Shown: piece by piece, positions 7,924 to 11,752 of the stretch | Layout of the letters: the number at the start of each line of letters is the position of its first letter | Numbering within the stretch: the first letter of the stretch is position 1 | The notes under the pieces: generated by a model | The model's input: the letters and a program-made list of their open reading frames with translations, nothing else | The model's database searches: none | What the model was told of the DNA's origin: nothing | Source: Leptolyngbya sp. SIO4C5 | GTDB lineage: Bacteria; Cyanobacteriota; Cyanobacteriia; Phormidesmidales; Phormidesmidaceae | Assembly (NCBI GenBank): GCA_010671965.1 | Contig: JAAHIC010000069.1 | Coordinates: forward strand, 1-11,752 | Direction: 5' to 3' | DNA: 11,752 nt | Position numbers and translations under genes: made by a program

Positions 7924-8778
7924 ATGCATCCGGCTCATTCTCCCCGTCCGCCTCAGGAAATCCTGCCGACCATGTACGATCTTCCCAGCGAAGATCCAGA
8001 GGAGCCGGGATTGCCAGACGAATTTCATGCTTTTCAACCGCAGCTATTACGGGAAACTTTTCAGCCCGTTAGCTACCCTCTCGATCAGGTTTTCATCGGT
8101 ACTGACATCAATCTTTACTACGAAAGTCGTCATCCTCTTTGGCACAAGCGTCCAGACTGGTTCGTCTGCTTGGGGGTAGCCGCCGCCGCCCGTCAGGAGG
8201 AGTTGCGCTGGAGCTATGTCATCTGGCAAGAAGGGGTTGCCCCCTTTTTAGTTTTGGAACTGCTCTCACCGGGAACAGAAGCAGAAGACTTGGGCCAAAC
8301 TCTACGAGAAATTAGCCAGCCACCAACTAAGTGGGAAGTTTATGAGCGCATTTTGCGTATTCCCTATTACGTTATTTTTGACCGCTACACCAATCAGCTA
8401 CGAGCCTTTAGCTTGCTCCCCACTCGCTACCAAGAAATTGACCTGCCCGATCAGCGCCTCTGGTTTGAAGAGATAGAGCTAGGCTTAGGCATTTGGCAGG
8501 GGCGCTATCAGGGGGCAGAAGGTCACTGGCTCAGGTGGTATGACGCGGCTGGGCACTGGATTGCGACCCCTAGCGAGCGGGCCGAGCAGGCCCAGCAGCA
8601 GGCTGAGCAGGCCCAGCAGCAGGCTGAGCAGGCCCAGCAGCAGGCTGAGCAGGCCCAGCAGCAGGTTGAGCAAGCTCAGCAGCAGGCCGAGCAGGCCCAG
8701 CAGCAGGCTGAGCAGGAAAGACAGCGAGCTGAGCGACTCGCTGAGCAACTGCGGGCACTGGGGATTGATCCTAGCTGA
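7924..8778 (+). CDS. Uma2-family (PD-(D/E)xK-like) protein with heptad-repeat tail
   Basis: This 284-residue protein belongs to the Uma2 family, restriction-endonuclease-like proteins expanded to many paralogues in cyanobacteria; the physiological substrate is unknown. The family signatures are MYDLPSEDPEEPGLPDEFH (17-35), GTDINLYYESRHPLWHKRPDW (59-79), PFLVLELLSPGT (107-118) and TKWEVYERILRIPYYVIFDR (135-154). The putative active-site acids are Asp78 in RPDW and Glu112 in LELLSPG, consistent with a nuclease-type core, though the catalytic Lys cannot be fixed by eye. From residue 220 the chain becomes a coiled coil of AEQAQQQ heptads, ending LAEQLRALGIDPS, as in many Uma2 paralogues. The ATG at 7924 has no strong ribosome site; Met17 (7972) is a weaker alternative because the LPTMYDLPSE segment before it looks conserved. 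The gene has no HIP1 site. The metalloenzyme gene follows on the same strand 64 bp later. Confidence 0.9.
   Translation: MHPAHSPRPPQEILPTMYDLPSEDPEEPGLPDEFHAFQPQLLRETFQPVSYPLDQVFIGTDINLYYESRHPLWHKRPDWFVCLGVAAAARQEELRWSYVIWQEGVAPFLVLELLSPGTEAEDLGQTLREISQPPTKWEVYERILRIPYYVIFDRYTNQLRAFSLLPTRYQEIDLPDQRLWFEEIELGLGIWQGRYQGAEGHWLRWYDAAGHWIATPSERAEQAQQQAEQAQQQAEQAQQQAEQAQQQVEQAQQQAEQAQQQAEQERQRAERLAEQLRALGIDPS
8581..8727 (+). repeat. 21-bp tandem repeat encoding a coiled coil
   Basis: Six near-identical 21-bp units, each encoding the heptad AEQAQQQ, run from 8581 to 8706. A seventh, degenerate unit (8707-8727) encodes AEQERQR. Units 2, 3 and 4 are identical; units 1 and 6 differ from them by one base in the Ala codon, and unit 5 (8665-8685) carries a Val and synonymous changes. 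One unit is exactly two helical turns, so copy-number change keeps both the reading frame and the heptad register. Confidence 0.95.
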
Positions 8779-8842
8779 GTTGACTTGATCTGCAAGGCCG
8801 AAAATTTGTGGAGTGCTGCGATATCGCTCCGTTCAACCATCT

Positions 8843-9787
8843 ATGAGCTTGGAAGCACCTCAATTTATCTTTTGCTTTTTGGACGGCGTGGGTTTGGGCG
8901 GGCGGCAACCCGGTAATCCGTTCGCGGCAAAAGCTGTTATGCCTTTTCTGACATCACTGCTGGGTTGTCAGCTCGTTGCCGATGCTCAGGTTGAGCAATC
9001 AAATCTGCTGCTAAAACCTATTGATGCCTGTCTGGGCATTCCGGGCCTGCCGCAAAGTGCGACCGGGCAAACAGCGCTCTATACGGGATGCAATGCGTCT
9101 CAGTTCTTGGGGCGACATCTGTCAGCCTTTCCGGGCGGCTCGCTGCGATCGCTAATTGCGGCGAGCGGTCTGTTTCAGCAGGTCCAAGCCTTGGGCGGCA
9201 AGGTGGCTCATGCCAACTTGTATTCGACTGCTTATTTTGAAGCGATCGCCCAGCGACGGCTGCGCTATTCGGTGGGTACGCTGCTGAGTCTGACAGCCAA
9301 GGTGCCGTTTCGGTTACAGCCGGCGTATGAACGGGGTGAGGCTATCTTCTGGGATATTACCGGTGACTTGGCACTGCAGCGCGGGATTACGGCCCCGGCC
9401 ATCTCGCCGCAGGAGGCCGGACGCAGGTTAGCCCTGCTGGGGGGACAACATCAGGTCACGCTGTTTGAATGCTACCTGACTGACTTTGCGGGGCACGGGC
9501 AAGACTGGCAGCAGGCGCTACAGGTGCTGCAGCGGGTAGATACTTTTTTGGCCGGTTTAGTTGAAACGCTGCCAGCTAACGTCACCCTAGTTCTCAGCAG
9601 CGATCACGGTAATCTTGAAGATCTTGGGACTAAGCGACATACGCTCAATCCAGTCCCCCTGCTAGTAGTTGGCAATCAGGCAAAAGCCTTTAGTGAGGTT
9701 CAGGCGATTACCGACATTACGCCTCAAATGGTGTCTCTGATTCAGCGATCGCAGTTGGCGAAAGCGGCAGCTTCACGGTTACGGTAA
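8843..9787 (+). CDS. Alkaline phosphatase/iPGM-superfamily metalloenzyme
   Basis: This protein of 314 residues from the ATG has the metal-site pattern of the superfamily that includes alkaline phosphatase, cofactor-independent phosphoglycerate mutase and phosphopentomutase. The motifs, numbered from the ATG, are FLDGVGLG (12-19, metal Asp14), LPQSATGQTALYTG (69-82, with the nucleophile Ser or Thr), TDFAGHG (213-219, Asp214 and His218), LSSDHGNLED (251-260, Asp254 and His255) and KRHTLNP (264-270, His266). It is much shorter than true iPGM (about 510 residues) and lacks most of the inserted transferase domain, so it is probably a phosphatase or related hydrolase rather than a glycolytic mutase. 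A GTG at 8813 would add ten residues; I prefer the ATG because family members begin close to the FLDGVG strand. Neither start has a clear ribosome site. The 3' end overlaps the hybrid kinase gene by 71 bp on the other strand. Confidence 0.85.
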   Translation: MSLEAPQFIFCFLDGVGLGGRQPGNPFAAKAVMPFLTSLLGCQLVADAQVEQSNLLLKPIDACLGIPGLPQSATGQTALYTGCNASQFLGRHLSAFPGGSLRSLIAASGLFQQVQALGGKVAHANLYSTAYFEAIAQRRLRYSVGTLLSLTAKVPFRLQPAYERGEAIFWDITGDLALQRGITAPAISPQEAGRRLALLGGQHQVTLFECYLTDFAGHGQDWQQALQVLQRVDTFLAGLVETLPANVTLVLSSDHGNLEDLGTKRHTLNPVPLLVVGNQAKAFSEVQAITDITPQMVSLIQRSQLAKAAASRLR

Positions 9788-10847
9788 TGTCCTGACCGGG
9801 ATGACTCTCAATTTTCAGACTGCCGTTCTGTAGCTCAGCCAGCCTCTGGGCGATCGCCAGTCCCAGCCCTAATCCCTGCTGCTCGTAATAGTCGCGGTCA
9901 AACTGGCAGTAGGCATGGACGTTGTTAATCTGCTCGCTGGTCATGCCTCGCCCCTGATTTTTGAATGTGAGTAACAGCCAGTCTGGCGTATTTTCACAGC
10001 TGATTTGTACGCGATCGCCAGAACCTGAAAACTTAAAGGCGTTTTCGCTCAGCTCATCCACAATTTTGCTGAGGCTAAGCGGGCTGCACATCAGCTCATC
10101 TTGGGACTGCATATTCAGCTCTAAATCAGCTAAACGACCAGCTTTTTCAGCCTGTTGCTGAGCGTGTAGGACTATCAGGTTAGCCGGCATACAGGGCTGC
10201 ATCTGCAGCATGAGCAAGTCTGGCGAGTTGCCGATCAGATGGCTAAGCCGGCCGTAAAGCAAGAACTTTTCAATCAGATTTTCTAGGCGGGCGGCTGAAG
10301 TGAGAATACAGTCGGCAATTTCAACTACCTCGGCTGGATTTTGAGCGATCGCTGGCATCTTTAAAAGCTGGGTGAATCCGGTGATGCCATGTAGCGGCGT
10401 GCGCAGTTCGTGGGGCAGAGTGGTCGATAGGCTGCTGCGTAAAGAATCTAGCGCCTGCTTTGAAAAAGTTCGCAGAGCTACCTGCTTCTCTAAGCGGGCC
10501 TTGAGCGCCTGAATCAGCTCATCGGGCGTAAAGGGCTTGGTTAAATAGTCATCCGCGCCCAGTTCCATACCGCGCCGCTGATCGGCTTTGGCGGTTTGAG
10601 CCGATAAGAAAATGAAAGGCGTCATTGCCGTCGTCGGATGCTGCCGAATTGCCCGTAGCACTTCATAGCCCGTCATTTGGGGCATGGCAATATCGCACAG
10701 AATCAAGTCAGGAAGCAGGCTTTGGGCCAGTTGAATACCGTCTTGTCCGCTAGCTGCAGTGATAACTTTGAATCCAACTGCGGTCAATATATCGGTAGTG
10801 ACTTCTCTTGCTGTAATCTGGTCGTCAATTACGAGAACGGTCGTCAT
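9717..10847 (-). CDS. Receiver domain-histidine kinase hybrid protein
   Basis: This soluble signalling protein of 376 residues (377 if the adjacent GTG at 10850 is used) puts an N-terminal receiver before a C-terminal kinase. Numbered from GTG, the receiver (about 3-122) has Asp9/Asp10, the phosphoacceptor Asp53 in DLILCDIAMP, Ser83 in FLSAQ and Lys105 in LTKPF, so it looks fully functional. A short helix leads to the H-box PHELRTPLHGITGF with His147. The ATPase domain has the N-box DELSENAFKFS with Asn270 (265-275), G1 as NQGRGM (298-303) and G2 as GLGLGLA (326-332). In G1 the usual adenine-contacting Asp is Asn298. There are no membrane segments or sensor domain, so input probably comes through phosphorylation of the receiver. 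The ATG at 10847 directly follows the GTG in frame; neither has a good ribosome site. murJ lies upstream on the same strand, 119 bp away. Confidence 0.92.
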   Translation of the reverse strand: MTTVLVIDDQITAREVTTDILTAVGFKVITAASGQDGIQLAQSLLPDLILCDIAMPQMTGYEVLRAIRQHPTTAMTPFIFLSAQTAKADQRRGMELGADDYLTKPFTPDELIQALKARLEKQVALRTFSKQALDSLRSSLSTTLPHELRTPLHGITGFTQLLKMPAIAQNPAEVVEIADCILTSAARLENLIEKFLLYGRLSHLIGNSPDLLMLQMQPCMPANLIVLHAQQQAEKAGRLADLELNMQSQDELMCSPLSLSKIVDELSENAFKFSGSGDRVQISCENTPDWLLLTFKNQGRGMTSEQINNVHAYCQFDRDYYEQQGLGLGLAIAQRLAELQNGSLKIESHPGQDITVTVKLPLSPTAIAESETPFEA

Positions 10848-10867
10848 CACGGTAAACGGACGTTAAG

Positions 10868-10890
10868 AAAAAAGCCTTTAAGGTTTGGCC
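10868..10890 (-). terminator. Weak terminator-like element after murJ
   Basis: On the minus strand a run of six T (10873-10868) follows a short GC-poor hairpin, in which GCC (10889-10887) could pair with GGC (10876-10874) or CCT with AGG inside it. The stem is too short for a confident call. If it is real, it would partly separate murJ from the hybrid kinase gene. Confidence 0.25.
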
Positions 10891-10969
10891 CGAATGCAAC
10901 TACGGACTGAATTGGACTTGTAATGGCATCTTCTCATCTCTGATTGCAGCGTATTGTTCATCAAATCTA

Positions 10970-11752
10970 TTACCGGGTCAGAAATCGCTGCTTGAGACGG
11001 TTCGCGAGCATGGCGGCTTCCGGAATTTGCAGCAGAGTAGCTCCTAGCAAGAAGCTGCCTAATCCCAAACAACTGGCGATCGCAAGCTGTAAAAGCTGAA
11101 TCAAAATCCCCTCAGTACCCAGCCACGTTTCTAAACCATAGCGAACCCCCCAGCAAATTACCCCGGCGATCGCGCTGCACAGAAACAGCCCCAAGACGGG
11201 GCGGGCCCAGTCCAGCCAGGGCAGACCATTGAGGCGGCGATCGAGCAAAATCAGCATCAGCACCATAGAAACAATATTGACCCCAACCGTTGCCAGCACT
11301 AGCCCCGGTGCGCCCAACCAGGTAATTAAAAGGTAGTCCAGCAGCGCATTCAGAAAAATGTTAAAGATACTGATGCGAAACGGCGTTTCGCCATCTCCCA
11401 GCGCATAGAAAACTCGCACCAGCACGTCGCGGCCTAGATATACAAACATGCCAATACCGTAGGCCACCAGCAGCGAAGTCACGACTTGAGAAGCTTCTTG
11501 ATCAAAAGCGCCCCGCTCATAAACCACCCGCACAATGGGCAACGCCAGAGTAATCATCAAAGCGCTCAGGGGCAGCATGGTCAGAGCCGTAAACAGAAGT
11601 CCTTGGCGAATACGTCCCTTGAGTTCCGGCCAGTTTTCTGGAGCCGCTAAGCGGGAAAAGATTGGTAAGAACGGCACCAGGATGACATTGGAAATGATGC
11701 CCAAGGGGGTCTGCACCAGCAGGTTGGCATAGCCCAGAGCTGCCGCTGTCTG
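10970..11752 (-). CDS. murJ: MurJ (MviN) lipid II flippase, C-terminal part
   Basis: MurJ flips the peptidoglycan precursor lipid II across the plasma membrane and belongs to the MOP/MVF exporter superfamily. The window contains the last 260 codons and the stop; the frame is open to the window edge, so the 5' part of the gene (roughly half) lies outside. GTG at 11716 is internal, because the frame continues upstream with family-like residues (TAAALGYANLLVQTPLGIIS). Visible signatures are LLVQTPLGIIS, LPIFSRLA, VVYERGAFD, GRDVLVRVFYALGDGETP and LLDYLLITWLGAPGLVLAT. About seven hydrophobic helices are present, matching the C-terminal half of a 14-helix protein, and the chain ends NRLKQRFLTR. 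HIP1 copies lie at 11076 and 11166. The hybrid kinase gene follows 119 bp downstream on the same strand. Confidence 0.94.
   Translation of the reverse strand, partial: QTAAALGYANLLVQTPLGIISNVILVPFLPIFSRLAAPENWPELKGRIRQGLLFTALTMLPLSALMITLALPIVRVVYERGAFDQEASQVVTSLLVAYGIGMFVYLGRDVLVRVFYALGDGETPFRISIFNIFLNALLDYLLITWLGAPGLVLATVGVNIVSMVLMLILLDRRLNGLPWLDWARPVLGLFLCSAIAGVICWGVRYGLETWLGTEGILIQLLQLAIASCLGLGSFLLGATLLQIPEAAMLANRLKQRFLTR

Noticed and set aside
7859..8179. Open frame overlapping the start of the Uma2 gene in another frame
   Set aside because: It shows no family motifs and overlaps the conserved Uma2 N-terminus, so it is a shadow frame.
8581..8727. CRISPR-like regular repeats
   Set aside because: The units are contiguous 21-bp repeats without spacers and encode one heptad each. 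They are coding repeats.
8485..8788. Three other long open frames over the Uma2 tail, on both strands
   Set aside because: They are by-products of the 21-bp tandem repeat, which has no stops in several frames. Their translations are simple Ser/Arg, Leu/Gly or Ala/Pro repeats, and the Uma2 frame runs straight through with family motifs on both sides.

Overview
The window looks like chromosomal DNA from a filamentous or unicellular cyanobacterium. The evidence is a three-domain ferredoxin-NADP+ reductase (petH) with the phycobilisome-linker-like N-terminus found in phycobilisome-containing cyanobacteria, a Uma2-family protein of the expanded cyanobacterial type, a CpcE/NblB-like HEAT-repeat protein, and the highly iterated palindrome HIP1 (GCGATCGC). 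I count 27 exact HIP1 copies in 11.75 kb. I cannot name the genus; the style fits a Leptolyngbya/Nodosilinea-like lineage, but that is a guess.

Layout from left to right. A plus-strand HEAT-repeat gene (83-769) is followed by a 430-bp non-coding stretch with several hairpins, one of them terminator-like. Then comes a plus-strand AlaX-type alanyl-tRNA editing gene (1202-1882). It overlaps tail-to-tail with a minus-strand pair, hom then prmC (4093-1851), which are 8 bp apart and probably cotranscribed. Minus-strand petH (5468-4251) lies upstream of hom and is separated from it by two hairpins, the second a good intrinsic terminator. A 415-bp divergent region separates petH from a small plus-strand cysteine-rich protein of unknown function (5884-6342). 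Next is a minus-strand membrane histidine kinase without an adjacent response regulator (7724-6366). Two plus-strand genes follow: a Uma2-family protein with a heptad-repeat tail (7924-8778) and an alkaline-phosphatase/iPGM-superfamily metalloenzyme (8843-9787). The metalloenzyme gene overlaps tail-to-tail by 71 bp with a minus-strand receiver-histidine kinase hybrid (10847-9717). The window ends inside a minus-strand murJ gene, whose 5' end lies beyond position 11752.

Most of this is housekeeping or signalling content in short transcription units on alternating strands, not one functional cluster. I found no CRISPR array, phage, insertion sequence, tRNA, rRNA or defence cassette. The points most worth a second look are: an AlaX-like protein whose usual HxxxH zinc motif reads HxxxE, in a HIP1-free gene; a Shine-Dalgarno-bearing internal Met in petH at the expected place for the short FNR isoform; a TTG start for hom fixed by an in-frame stop; a sensor kinase with almost no HAMP linker; a hybrid kinase whose G1 box has Asn for Asp; a near-perfect 21-bp repeat encoding a coiled coil in the Uma2 protein; and the Cys/His-rich protein of unknown function.
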